Assembly (NCBI GenBank): GCA_002732905.1
Contig: NVTC01000002.1
Coordinates: forward strand, 7,363 to 13,281
DNA: 5,919 nucleotides
Direction: 5' to 3'
Source of the DNA: Robiginitomaculum sp.
GTDB lineage: Bacteria; Pseudomonadota; Alphaproteobacteria; Caulobacterales; Maricaulaceae
The notes below the pieces were generated by a model, which worked only from the letters and a program-made list of their open reading frames with translations, ran no database searches and was not told where the DNA came from. A program made the translations under genes and the position numbers. Positions 1-5,919 of this stretch are shown in pieces. Position 1 is the stretch's first letter. Each line of letters begins with the position of its first letter.

Positions 1-1619
1 GCACGGCGTTTCGGATTTGCTTTCAAATCCATCAATTCAGCTTGCATAACAATGGCTTCAGCCAAAGCGTCCAGTCCGGTTTTCTTAAGCGCAGACACCT
101 GAACCGTTTGCACGTCGCCGGACATACTCTCGGTAATGATTTCGTGGCGCAGAAGGTCTTCTTCAATTTTCTTTGGATTGGCTTCTGGAGCATCCATCTT
201 GTTGATAGCAACAATGATCGGTGTGCCTGCGGCTTTTGCGTATTTAATGCTTTCGATAGTTTGCGGCATGACGCCATCATCAGCAGCAACAACTAAAACC
301 ACAATATCCACGGCCGCTGCACCGCGTGTCCGCATAGCGGAAAACGCCGCGTGTCCCGGTGTGTCCAGTACAGTGATGGTTTCACCGGATTTGAGTTTAA
401 GCTGATAAGCACCAATATGCTGTGTAATACCGCCCGCTTCACCGCTCGCCACATCTGTAGCGCGCAAGGCGTCAAGCAAAGTGGTTTTACCGTGATCAAC
501 ATGGCCCATAATCGCAATAACGGGCGGACGTGGTTTCATATCCGCTTCGTCGTCTGCGTCGTCGCTTGGGGTAAAGGCTTCGGCTTCTGCGTCACTTTCC
601 GCAACACGTTTCACAGTATGGCCAAAATCTTCGACGATTAACTGCGCAGTGTCAGCATCCAAAACATCATCGGCTTTAGACATATCACCTTGCTGCATCA
701 AATATTTAATGACGGCATGGGTTCGTTCGGACATACGGTTTGCCAAGTCAGCAACAGTGATTGTCTCTGGCACAACGACTTCGCGGTAAACTTTATTTTT
801 ATCATGAGTGCCGCCGCCAGTACGGCGTTGTTTTTCACGTTCACGGGCACGCTTCACAGAAGCAAGAGAACGTTGGCGTTCCTCGTCGCCTGCTAACGCA
901 CTGACAATGGTAAGTTTACCACGCCGACGTGTTGGCTCATTCTTACGTGAGCGGTTTGGTTTTTGATGTTGCGGTTTGGCTTTTTTAATGCGGCCACCAG
1001 CACGTTCTAACGCTGATGCATCAGGAATGGGTGCGGCAGGGTCAGCAGCAGGTGTGTCGGTTTGAGGTGCAGGTGTTTGTTTTGGCCTGCGAATAGGCCC
1101 CCCTGCGATTGGACGAGCCGCGCGGCGCTCAGCTTCGGCAGCCGTTTTTTGTTCTTTAGCAATGCGGGTCGCTTCAGTAGCAGCAAGAGCATCCGCTTCT
1201 TTTCTGGCACTCAAAGCGGTACGGTCAGCTTCGTCGCGTTCTGCAAGAGCCTTACGCTCATCTGCACGCGCTTGATCACGAGCCTCTTTTTCAGCTTTAG
1301 CTTTGCCGACGGCCTTTTGTCGTTTTATATATTCTTCTTTGGACAAGCCAAGACGTTTTGCAGCCGCTGCATCGTAATCAGTTTTGTTTTCAGGAGCAGG
1401 CGGTACAGCAACACCTAAAGCACCAGGCTGGGCTGGAACACCAGGTGCACCAGGAGCATTTACCAAGCGACGCTTTTTCTTTTCAACCACCACAGTACGG
1501 CCTTGGGAAAACCCTTGGCGCACATTTCCACCGCCTCTTGGACCGCCCAAGGACATTGGCTTGCGTGCTGGTTGTTTATTGCCAGGCTTGTTACCAGGCT
1601 TATTTTCTGTATCACTCAT
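1..1619 (-). CDS. infB: Translation initiation factor IF-2 (5' part, truncated by window edge)
   Basis: IF2 is the GTPase that recruits initiator fMet-tRNA to the 30S subunit and promotes 50S joining. The window holds 539 complete codons from the start; domain II and the C-terminal tRNA-binding domains lie beyond the left edge. Visible in order: an N-terminal alphaproteobacterial IF2 segment (about residues 22-50, '[10 protein letters not shown]' then 'VVVEKKRR'); a long Ala/Lys/Glu/Arg-rich, probably disordered or coiled region (about 90-260) ending in '[11 protein letters not shown]'; the IF2_N domain (about 277-338); then the G domain. G-domain motifs are all intact: G1 GHVDHGKT (372-379), G2 threonine in GGIT (T399), G3 DTPGH (419-423), G4 NKMD (473-476), G5 SALK (509-512). 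The ATG start is well fixed: an in-frame TAG lies at 1629-1631, and only a weak AGAGAG ribosome site (1625-1630) precedes it. Last gene of the visible operon, 98 nt after ylxR. Identification is near certain. Confidence 0.98.
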   Translation of the reverse strand, partial: MSDTENKPGNKPGNKQPARKPMSLGGPRGGGNVRQGFSQGRTVVVEKKKRRLVNAPGAPGVPAQPGALGVAVPPAPENKTDYDAAAAKRLGLSKEEYIKRQKAVGKAKAEKEARDQARADERKALAERDEADRTALSARKEADALAATEATRIAKEQKTAAEAERRAARPIAGGPIRRPKQTPAPQTDTPAADPAAPIPDASALERAGGRIKKAKPQHQKPNRSRKNEPTRRRGKLTIVSALAGDEERQRSLASVKRAREREKQRRTGGGTHDKNKVYREVVVPETITVADLANRMSERTHAVIKYLMQQGDMSKADDVLDADTAQLIVEDFGHTVKRVAESDAEAEAFTPSDDADDEADMKPRPPVIAIMGHVDHGKTTLLDALRATDVASGEAGGITQHIGAYQLKLKSGETITVLDTPGHAAFSAMRTRGAAAVDIVVLVVAADDGVMPQTIESIKYAKAAGTPIIVAINKMDAPEANPKKIEEDLLRHEIITESMSGDVQTVQVSALKKTGLDALAEAIVMQAELMDLKANPKRR

Positions 1620-1681
1620 ATCGTCTCTCTATACCGCAAAACAGACGTTTCATAAGGACGCTGCTTGCCGGTTCTTCTAAA

Positions 1682-1711
1682 GTGGGCGCACCCTAGCGGT
1701 GTTTAGCCCAC
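1682..1711 (-). other. Stem-loop in the ylxR-infB intercistronic gap
   Basis: The sequence shows an outer 6-bp stem GTGGGC (1682-1687) with GCCCAC (1706-1711) and an inner 4-bp stem CACC (1689-1692) with GGTG (1698-1701), closed by a 5-nt loop, with an asymmetric internal loop between the stems. It starts 6 nt after the ylxR stop (TAG, 1718-1720) and ends 62 nt before the infB ATG. On the minus strand only TTT follows the stem, so it is not a convincing intrinsic terminator. It may be an mRNA processing or stability element, or a partial attenuator. The rest of the 98-nt gap shows no clear promoter. Confidence 0.5.
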
Positions 1712-1717
1712 ATGCAA

Positions 1718-2458
1718 CTAAATTCCGTCACCAATATTAGGGCTAATATCAGTTGTTTGAAAACTCTCATGTTCTCTATCTGGCCAATCATCTGGCATAA
1801 GTTCGCGAAAGCCTGCTAGCCGCTCAATTTCGCGCGTAATAGCCTTAGCCATCTTGCCTTTATGGACGCAGGCGTGAACCATATTATCCCGACCAACCAC
1901 CTTGCCCAGTTCAGTACTGGTGAAACATCCAATCAGGGTCGGCATGGGAATTTCTAGTTCTTTGGCAATGGCTTTGACCACAACACGTATTTTTGAACGC
2001 CCATCCGGCTGACCATCACTGGCCTCGATGCGCACACCAACTTCGCCAGCACGCGCACAAGAACGGACATTTTCAAACCCGCTTTCCAATTGCCCCGCGC
2101 GCTTAGCCATGCCTAGCATGCCTAAAACCCGAGCAGAAAGTCCAGCTTGGATCGTATCAATAAAATTATCCGCTATGATAGTTTTACGTTTTGCGGCACG
2201 AGCAAAAGCTCCTGTCTTGATAGCTTTCTCCACAGCGGCACGGCTTGCTTCTATCCAGGCACCTCGTCCAGGGAGTTTGCCGTAGATATCCGCTACCACT
2301 TGCCCGTCCGGACCAAAGGCCAAACGCAGCATATCTGCTGGATCGCGAAGCTCGCCAGATGCAATATCGCGCCGTTCACGCGGTTTGTGACCGTGTGAAT
2401 TACTAGACTGCTCTGGGTTGCTTTCAGGCTCAGGGTTTATGTCCGTTTGCGTACTCAA
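1718..2458 (-). CDS. ylxR: YlxR (DUF448) / L7Ae-like RNA-binding protein
   Basis: A predicted 246-residue RNA-binding protein, at the place between nusA and infB where YlxR-family genes usually sit. Residues 1-26 are a polar, disordered lead. The YlxR/DUF448 domain spans about 27-95, with 'GPDGQVVAD' (49-57) and the signature 'KLPGRGAW' (61-68). An L7Ae/L30e-like domain spans about 105-208 ('LGMLGMAKRAGQLESGFENV', then 'ELGKVVGRDNMVHACVHKG'), and the tail contains 'RLAGFRELMPDDW', typical of alphaproteobacterial homologues. The start is TTG (2456-2458), overlapping the nusA TGA as TTGA; no ATG, GTG or other plausible start occurs before the domain. A GAGGA ribosome site (2471-2475) is 12 nt away, longer than usual, so translation probably depends on coupling to nusA. 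Oddity: the usual N-terminal Cys-Ile-Val-Thr/Ser-Gly reads Asp-Ile-Ala-Ser-Gly (31-35). The cellular role of this family is not settled; RNA binding is inferred from its domains. Confidence 0.9.
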   Translation of the reverse strand: MSTQTDINPEPESNPEQSSNSHGHKPRERRDIASGELRDPADMLRLAFGPDGQVVADIYGKLPGRGAWIEASRAAVEKAIKTGAFARAAKRKTIIADNFIDTIQAGLSARVLGMLGMAKRAGQLESGFENVRSCARAGEVGVRIEASDGQPDGRSKIRVVVKAIAKELEIPMPTLIGCFTSTELGKVVGRDNMVHACVHKGKMAKAITREIERLAGFRELMPDDWPDREHESFQTTDISPNIGDGI

Positions 2459-4098
2459 GAACCAAATACATCCTCTGCAGTTGGAGCAGCATTTTCATCG
2501 ACTGCAACTTCTTCTTCCTCTTCGACTTCAACAATCAAGTCTTCCGGCTTGATCCAGCCAGCCAAGACACGCGCTTGCATAATCATGTTTTGAGCAACGT
2601 CAGCAGAAAGGCCGAAGCTTTCCAAAATTCCGTCTTCGTGAACACGTTCGCCGTCTTTCATTTCGTTGTATCCGCGTAGATCGTCAGGGATCAGGCCGGC
2701 AACATCTTCAACAGTTTTGATTTCATTTTCACCAAATATGACGGCAATTGGTAAGGTCACACCTTCGATGGTTAGAACAGCATCTTCAACACCAGCCGCT
2801 TTACGGGTCTCATCTTGTTCGAGAGCCATTTTTTCTAGGAACTCACGGGCACGTGTTTGCAACTCGGTTGCTGTTGCTTCGTCGAAACCTTCAATAGAGA
2901 AAATTTCTTCAGGGGCAACATAAGCAACTTCTTCCAAATTGGTGAAGCTTTCCGAGATCAACACTTGTGCAATCATTTCGTCCACATCCAGCGCTTTAAT
3001 AAACAGCTCGGAGCGTTCTTTGTATTCTTTCTGACGACGTTCGCTTTCTTGCTCTTCGTTCATAATGTCGATAGCCCAGCCGGATAGTTGCGAGGCGAGG
3101 CGGACATTTTGACCACGGCGGCCAATAGCCAGAGACAATTGATCGTCAGGTACGACAACTTCGATGCGGTTTTCGTCTTCGTCCATAACAACTTTTGTTA
3201 CTGCCGCAGGCTGTAACGCGTTGACGATAAAGGTCGCCGCATCATCGTTCCAAGGAATGATGTCGATACGTTCACCTTGTAGCTCATTAACAACGGCTTG
3301 TACGCGTGAACCACGCATACCAACACAAGCACCAACTGGATCTACAGAAGAATCAGATGTCCGCACAGCAATTTTAGCACGTGAACCAGGGTCACGAGCT
3401 ACGGTAACAATTTCAATGATGCCTTCGTAAACTTCTGGTACTTCTTGAGCAAACAGGGCGGACATGAACTCGTTGCAAGAACGGGACAAGAATATCTGCG
3501 AGCCACGTTGTTCCTCGCGGACCTCAAGAATATAGGCACGTAGGCGGTCGCCGCTCTTAACATTTTCGCGCGGTAATGTTTCCTCGCGCCGGATAATCGC
3601 TTCGGTACGACCAAGGTCCATAATAATGTGACCATATTCGACCCGCTTGACAATACCGGAGACAATTTCGCCGACACGTGTTTTATATTCTTCAAATTGC
3701 CGAGCGCGTTCTGCATCACGGATGTTTTGCATGATGATTTGCTTGGCCATTTGGCTTTGCACACGGCCAAATTCAATAGGCGGCAACGGTGTTTCGAAAG
3801 TGGTGCCAATAACCGCATCAGGGTTGTCGAGCATAGCCGTAACCAAATCAATTTCAGCAGATTCGTTTTCAACTTCTTCCACAACTGTAATCACGCGCTT
3901 GAGGGACATCTCACCCGTGACTGGGTTAAGATTGGCACGGATGTCGTTTTCTGTACCGTATCGTTGTCCGGCAGCTTTTTGGATAGCTTCTTCAATAGCA
4001 GACAGTACGATTTCTTTATCAATAGATTTTTCTTGAGCCACGGCTTTCGCGATTTGCAAAAGTTCCAATTTATTAGCACTAATTCCTGCTGTTGACAT
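2455..4098 (-). CDS. nusA: Transcription termination/antitermination factor NusA
   Basis: NusA binds RNA polymerase and nascent RNA, modulating pausing, intrinsic termination and antitermination. At 547 residues it has the usual proteobacterial length. In order: N-terminal RNAP-binding domain (about 1-130); S1 domain (about 138-205); KH1 (about 230-285) with GxxG loop GMRG (260-263) in 'DPVGACVGMRGSRVQ'; KH2 (about 300-347) with GRRG (326-329) in 'DDQLSLAIGRRGQNVRLAS'; then helix-hairpin-helix-like acidic repeats (about 365-425 and 440-515). An acidic tail follows (about 523-538, a run of Glu). Both KH loops are intact. The ATG (4096-4098) shares its A with the rimP TGA stop (TGATG) and has a strong AAGGAG site (4106-4111) 7 nt upstream, within the rimP 3' end. 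The stop overlaps the TTG of ylxR. Minor oddity: 'SRSCNEFM' (205-212) where homologues more often read like SRThPEFM. Confidence 0.98.
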   Translation of the reverse strand: MSTAGISANKLELLQIAKAVAQEKSIDKEIVLSAIEEAIQKAAGQRYGTENDIRANLNPVTGEMSLKRVITVVEEVENESAEIDLVTAMLDNPDAVIGTTFETPLPPIEFGRVQSQMAKQIIMQNIRDAERARQFEEYKTRVGEIVSGIVKRVEYGHIIMDLGRTEAIIRREETLPRENVKSGDRLRAYILEVREEQRGSQIFLSRSCNEFMSALFAQEVPEVYEGIIEIVTVARDPGSRAKIAVRTSDSSVDPVGACVGMRGSRVQAVVNELQGERIDIIPWNDDAATFIVNALQPAAVTKVVMDEDENRIEVVVPDDQLSLAIGRRGQNVRLASQLSGWAIDIMNEEQESERRQKEYKERSELFIKALDVDEMIAQVLISESFTNLEEVAYVAPEEIFSIEGFDEATATELQTRAREFLEKMALEQDETRKAAGVEDAVLTIEGVTLPIAVIFGENEIKTVEDVAGLIPDDLRGYNEMKDGERVHEDGILESFGLSADVAQNMIMQARVLAGWIKPEDLIVEVEEEEEVAVDENAAPTAEDVFGS

Positions 4099-4658
4099 CA
4101 GGTGTCTCCTTTTTGAGGTGAGTTTTTCTTGTTAGATTTTTTTGGGGATTTTTCTTTGGGTTTTTTCTGGCCTTTTTTGATCACTTCATCAGTGATTAAA
4201 AGCTTGGCTTCGCTGATCCATGCAAATGGTATCAGAGCGGTTTCGTCTTCTTTATCCAAGTCAATAGCGACATTGTCACCATCTATACCTGCTAAAATAC
4301 CGCGAAAACGTTTGCGACCTTCAACAAACCTATCCAATTCAAGCCGAGCAAGTTGCCCAGAATATTGTTCGAAATGTTTCATGTCGGTGAGCGGACGGTC
4401 AAGTCCCGGAGAAGATACTTCCAGTACATACGCACCATCAATAGGGTCTTCAACCTCGAAGGTCGAAGAAAGCGCGCGGGATAATTGGGCGCAGTCTGCT
4501 ACATTCATCTTGCCGTCTGATAGTCGCTCTGCCATGATCTGCACAACGCTACGGTTACCGCCTTGCACGCGGATACGTACAATTCCGTAACCCATATCCG
4601 CCGCTACAGGGATGGCAATTGTCAATATCCGTTCATCCATATTTGTCTTGGTCTTCAA
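4098..4658 (-). CDS. rimP: Ribosome maturation factor RimP
   Basis: RimP binds the 30S precursor and aids its late assembly. The protein has 186 residues: an alpha/beta N-terminal domain (about 7-95) ending in the family hallmark 'YVLEVSSPGLDRPL' (77-90), an SH3-like C-terminal domain (about 96-158), and a lysine-rich tail (161-186, eleven Lys in 26 residues). The start is read as TTG (4656-4658), because a full AAGGAG site (4665-4670) lies 6 nt upstream. The first ATG, codon 7 (4638-4640), would be 24 nt from that site and would give 180 residues, still with a complete domain. First gene of the operon, overlapping nusA by 1 nt. Expression is probably governed by the promoter at 4759-4787 and the leader terminator at 4694-4719. 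Confidence 0.96.
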   Translation of the reverse strand: MKTKTNMDERILTIAIPVAADMGYGIVRIRVQGGNRSVVQIMAERLSDGKMNVADCAQLSRALSSTFEVEDPIDGAYVLEVSSPGLDRPLTDMKHFEQYSGQLARLELDRFVEGRKRFRGILAGIDGDNVAIDLDKEDETALIPFAWISEAKLLITDEVIKKGQKKPKEKSPKKSNKKNSPQKGDT

Positions 4659-4664
4659 AATAGT

Positions 4665-4670
4665 CTCCTT
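4665..4670 (-). promoter_or_regulatory. Shine-Dalgarno of rimP that selects a TTG start
   Basis: AAGGAG on the minus strand, with 6 nt to TTG (4656-4658). The same eight bases AAGGAGAC also precede nusA. The spacing favours the TTG over the in-frame ATG at 4638-4640. Confidence 0.75.
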
Positions 4671-4693
4671 GTAGACACCCTAATTTAGGCAAT

Positions 4694-4719
4694 AAAAAAA
4701 CGGCCCCTTGTGAGGGCCG
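4694..4719 (-). terminator. Intrinsic terminator in the rimP-nusA-ylxR-infB leader (probable attenuator)
   Basis: Read on the minus strand: CGGCCC (4719-4714), loop TCACAAG, GGGCCG (4706-4701), then seven T (4700-4694). The stem is 6 G:C pairs, or 7 with a U-G pair that leaves a 5-nt loop. This is a textbook Rho-independent terminator. It ends 35 nt before the rimP TTG. The nearest upstream gene (M16 peptidase) points the other way, so no upstream minus-strand cistron exists for it to end; control of readthrough into the operon is the simplest role. On the plus strand no T-run follows the hairpin, so it does not look bidirectional. Confidence 0.85.
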
Positions 4720-4742
4720 CCCTTCGCATCCTGTGCGAGGCG
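4718..4742 (-). promoter_or_regulatory. Leader hairpin preceding the terminator stem
   Basis: On the minus strand TCGCA (4738-4734) pairs with TGCGA (4728-4724) around the loop CAGGA. CGCC (4742-4739) can extend the stem by pairing with GGCG (4721-4718) across a 2-nt bulge. This extension shares 2 nt (4718-4719) with the base of the terminator stem, so the two hairpins either abut or compete slightly. It may be part of a sensing element; no known riboswitch class is recognised. Confidence 0.5.
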
Positions 4743-4758
4743 TCATGTAACTGAGTGC

Positions 4759-4787
4759 TTTATAGAGAAGCGATTCCCGTTTGTCAC
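4759..4787 (-). promoter_or_regulatory. Sigma70-type promoter of the rimP-nusA-ylxR-infB operon
   Basis: On the minus strand, -35 GTGACA (4787-4782, five of six matches to TTGACA), a 17-bp spacer, and -10 TATAAA (4764-4759, five of six). Transcription would start near 4752, giving a leader of about 94 nt that contains both hairpins. The -35 lies inside the left copy of the 18-bp direct repeat. The other copy carries the same GTGACA, but I see no good -10 at the right distance for it. This is a prediction from consensus only. Confidence 0.6.
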
Positions 4788-4813
4788 GTAGTTTCTCCCG
4801 TTTGTCACGTAGT
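4775..4813. repeat. Tandem perfect 18-bp direct repeat, 21-bp period
   Basis: TCCCGTTTGTCACGTAGT occurs at 4775-4792 and again, identically, at 4796-4813, separated by 3 nt. The 21-bp period is two helical turns, so a protein bound to each copy would face the same side of the DNA. The left copy contains the -35 of the minus-strand operon promoter. The pair lies about 55 to 90 bp upstream of the predicted plus-strand start. It fits a double operator or activator site shared by the divergent genes, or a recent short duplication. I do not recognise the motif as a known regulator site. Confidence 0.75.
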
Positions 4814-4852
4814 CGCTACTGTGCCTACGGAAAGAGTGGATTTGTAGAAATA

Positions 4853-4861
4853 TGGTATAAT
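4853..4861 (+). promoter_or_regulatory. Extended -10 promoter for the M16 peptidase gene
   Basis: TGGTATAAT: a perfect TATAAT (4856-4861) with the TG dinucleotide of an extended -10 (4853-4854). No good -35 sits 16-18 bp upstream, as is common for extended -10 promoters. Transcription would start near 4868 and leave a 5' leader of about 95 nt before the ATG at 4964. Consensus-based prediction. Confidence 0.55.
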
Positions 4862-4910
4862 TTCGTTTCCTACATGGATTTAACTTTACATACCTGTCCT
4901 TTTCATTACT

Positions 4911-4924
4911 GTTTATCAATAAAC
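4911..4924. repeat. Short palindrome in the M16 gene leader
   Basis: GTTTAT-CA-ATAAAC: two perfect 6-bp inverted arms around 2 nt, inside the predicted 5' leader of the M16 gene. It is AT-rich, so its RNA hairpin would be weak (and the 2-nt loop forces opening of a pair); an operator half-site pair is equally possible. It could also arise by chance in AT-rich DNA. Confidence 0.3.
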
Positions 4925-4963
4925 CTTTTAAATTAACCTTTTGACCTAACTTGGGGATGTAAC

Positions 4964-5919
4964 ATGAGAAAATTTCTATTGATTAGCACTGCCGTTCTGG
5001 CCTTGGTGGCTTGCGAGCCTAAATCCGGTACGCCGGACGTAAATGTGGAAGGCTTCACTAGAATCGAATCCGTTTCGGCCAAAGGCGGGGAAATAGCCAT
5101 TCCCTATAACAAATACGTGCTGGACAATGGTTTAACTGTTATTTTGCATACGGATAAATCTGATCCATTGGTACATGTGGATGTAACGTATCATGTAGGT
5201 TCAGGCCGCGAAGAAGCAGGCCGCTCCGGCTTTGCCCATTTCTTTGAGCATATGCAGTTTCAAGGCTCTGAAAATGTGGCTGACGAGCAGCATTTTGGTT
5301 TGATTACCGAAAGTGGTGGCACGCTCAACGGCTCAACCAATACCGACCGTACAAATTACTATGAAACTGTACCGTCCAACCAGTTAGAACGCATGTTATG
5401 GCTAGAATCTGACCGAATGGGTTTCTTTCTCGATGCTGTAACCACGGAGAAATTCGAAAACCAACGCGAAACTGTCAAAAACGAACGCGGGCAAAACTAT
5501 GATAACCGCCCTTACGGTCTGCTGCGCGAAAAAGTCAACGAAGCTCTGTATCCGGAAGGTCATCCATATTCTTGGCTCACCATTGGTTATATTGAAGACT
5601 TGAACCGTGCAAACCTCGACGATTTAAAAAGTTTCTTTTTACGTTGGTACGGGCCAAATAATGCGTCTTTGACTATCGGCGGAGATATAGACGAAGAGCA
5701 AACGCTCGAATGGGTCAAAAAATACTTTGGTGGTATCCCGCGCGGGCCAGAAGTAACCACCCCAGCTTACACACCTGTTACTCTGGATGCTGACCGCTAT
5801 ATTTCCATGGAAGACAATGTGGCTCTACCGCTCATGTATATGTCGTGGCCGACTACACATGGGTTCAACGAAGATGAAGCACCGCTTGATGTGTTGATGG
5901 ATATTCTGGGTAGTGGAAA
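4964..5919 (+). CDS. M16 family zinc metallopeptidase, lipoprotein (5' part)
   Basis: An insulinase/pitrilysin-type peptidase; 318 complete codons are present and the gene continues past the right edge. Residues 1-16 form a lipoprotein signal peptide (MRK, hydrophobic core, lipobox LVAC with Cys17). Glu at +2 does not match the Asp inner-membrane retention signal, so the outer membrane facing the periplasm is likely. The M16 catalytic domain begins near residue 50 ('YVLDNGLTVIL'). The inverted zinc motif is HFFEH (92-96), with zinc ligands His92 and His96 and catalytic Glu95; the third ligand is probably Glu174 in 'ETVKNERGQ'. 'NRPYG' follows (181-185), and 'FFLRWYGPNNASLTIGGDID' marks the end of the first core domain. 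Full-length relatives usually carry a second, inactive M16 half. The ATG is preceded by GGGGA (4953-4957) at 6 nt. Physiological substrate unknown. It is divergent from the rimP operon, with no obvious functional tie. Confidence 0.93.
   Translation, partial: MRKFLLISTAVLALVACEPKSGTPDVNVEGFTRIESVSAKGGEIAIPYNKYVLDNGLTVILHTDKSDPLVHVDVTYHVGSGREEAGRSGFAHFFEHMQFQGSENVADEQHFGLITESGGTLNGSTNTDRTNYYETVPSNQLERMLWLESDRMGFFLDAVTTEKFENQRETVKNERGQNYDNRPYGLLREKVNEALYPEGHPYSWLTIGYIEDLNRANLDDLKSFFLRWYGPNNASLTIGGDIDEEQTLEWVKKYFGGIPRGPEVTTPAYTPVTLDADRYISMEDNVALPLMYMSWPTTHGFNEDEAPLDVLMDILGSG

Noticed and set aside
136..896. Several plus-strand open frames of 68-96 codons across infB
   Set aside because: They are antisense to IF2 coding sequence whose GTPase motifs are intact, and show no ribosome site or recognisable domain.
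1611..1652. Minus-strand 13-codon frame ending just inside infB (ATG near 1650)
   Set aside because: No ribosome site and too short to support; overlap with the infB start is most likely chance.
1062..1696. Plus-strand open frames of 98-118 codons opposite the IF2 N-terminus
   Set aside because: They arise from the biased Ala/Lys/Glu/Arg codons of the minus-strand gene; the proteins are low complexity and lack family features.
3628..4095. Plus-strand 155-codon frame opposite nusA
   Set aside because: Shadow of the nusA N-terminal coding region, which matches NusA over its full length on the other strand.
4129..4590. Plus-strand 153-codon frame opposite rimP
   Set aside because: Shadow of rimP; no ribosome site, Ser-rich composition and no recognisable domain.
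4694..4742. tRNA or small-RNA gene ending at the terminator, as metY precedes rimP in E. coli
   Set aside because: The roughly 60 nt between the predicted start and the terminator are too short and show no cloverleaf or TPsiC-like sequence; a short leader RNA remains the simpler reading.
4928..4946. TTAA-rich stretch resembling CtrA half-sites (TTAA twice, TTAACC)
   Set aside because: The two TTAA are separated by one base, not the seven of the CtrA consensus, and the sequence is AT-rich.

Overview
The window carries the 5' two-thirds of a conserved transcription/translation operon on the minus strand, in the order rimP - nusA - ylxR(L7Ae-like) - infB. A divergent plus-strand gene for a zinc-peptidase lipoprotein of the M16 (insulinase/pitrilysin) family runs off the right edge. 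Gene order, a NusA with a long C-terminal region and an acidic tail, a YlxR protein fused to an L7Ae-like domain, and an IF2 with a long charged N-terminus (segment '[17 protein letters not shown]') all point to an alphaproteobacterium. Base composition looks moderate rather than the high GC of many relatives. A marine Hyphomonadaceae/Maricaulales-type or similar lineage is a guess only.

Layout, left to right. 1-1619 (minus): infB, IF2, truncated by the window edge after the G domain. 1620-1717: a 98-nt gap with a stem-loop. 1718-2458 (minus): YlxR/DUF448-L7Ae RNA-binding protein, starting with TTG in a 4-nt TTGA overlap with nusA. 2455-4098 (minus): nusA. 4098-4658 (minus): rimP, also starting with TTG behind a strong Shine-Dalgarno. 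4659-4963: divergent regulatory region. 4964-5919 (plus): M16 peptidase lipoprotein, 5' part only.

The four minus-strand genes form one tightly packed operon (1-nt and 4-nt overlaps, then the 98-nt gap). Its products act in 30S maturation (RimP), transcription elongation, termination and antitermination (NusA), RNA binding (YlxR) and translation initiation (IF2).

The most informative non-coding part is the 305-bp divergent region. I read a sigma70-like promoter for the operon (GTGACA-17-TATAAA, minus). Its -35 lies inside one copy of a perfect 18-bp direct repeat with a 21-bp period. The short leader that follows contains a hairpin and then a canonical intrinsic terminator (GC stem plus seven U), ending about 35 nt before the rimP start codon. 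No minus-strand gene lies upstream, so the terminator most simply serves as an attenuator of the operon itself, possibly NusA-responsive. A plus-strand extended -10 promoter (TGGTATAAT) would drive the M16 gene. Otherwise the region is ordinary conserved housekeeping DNA, and I see no mobile element, CRISPR array, tRNA or rRNA.
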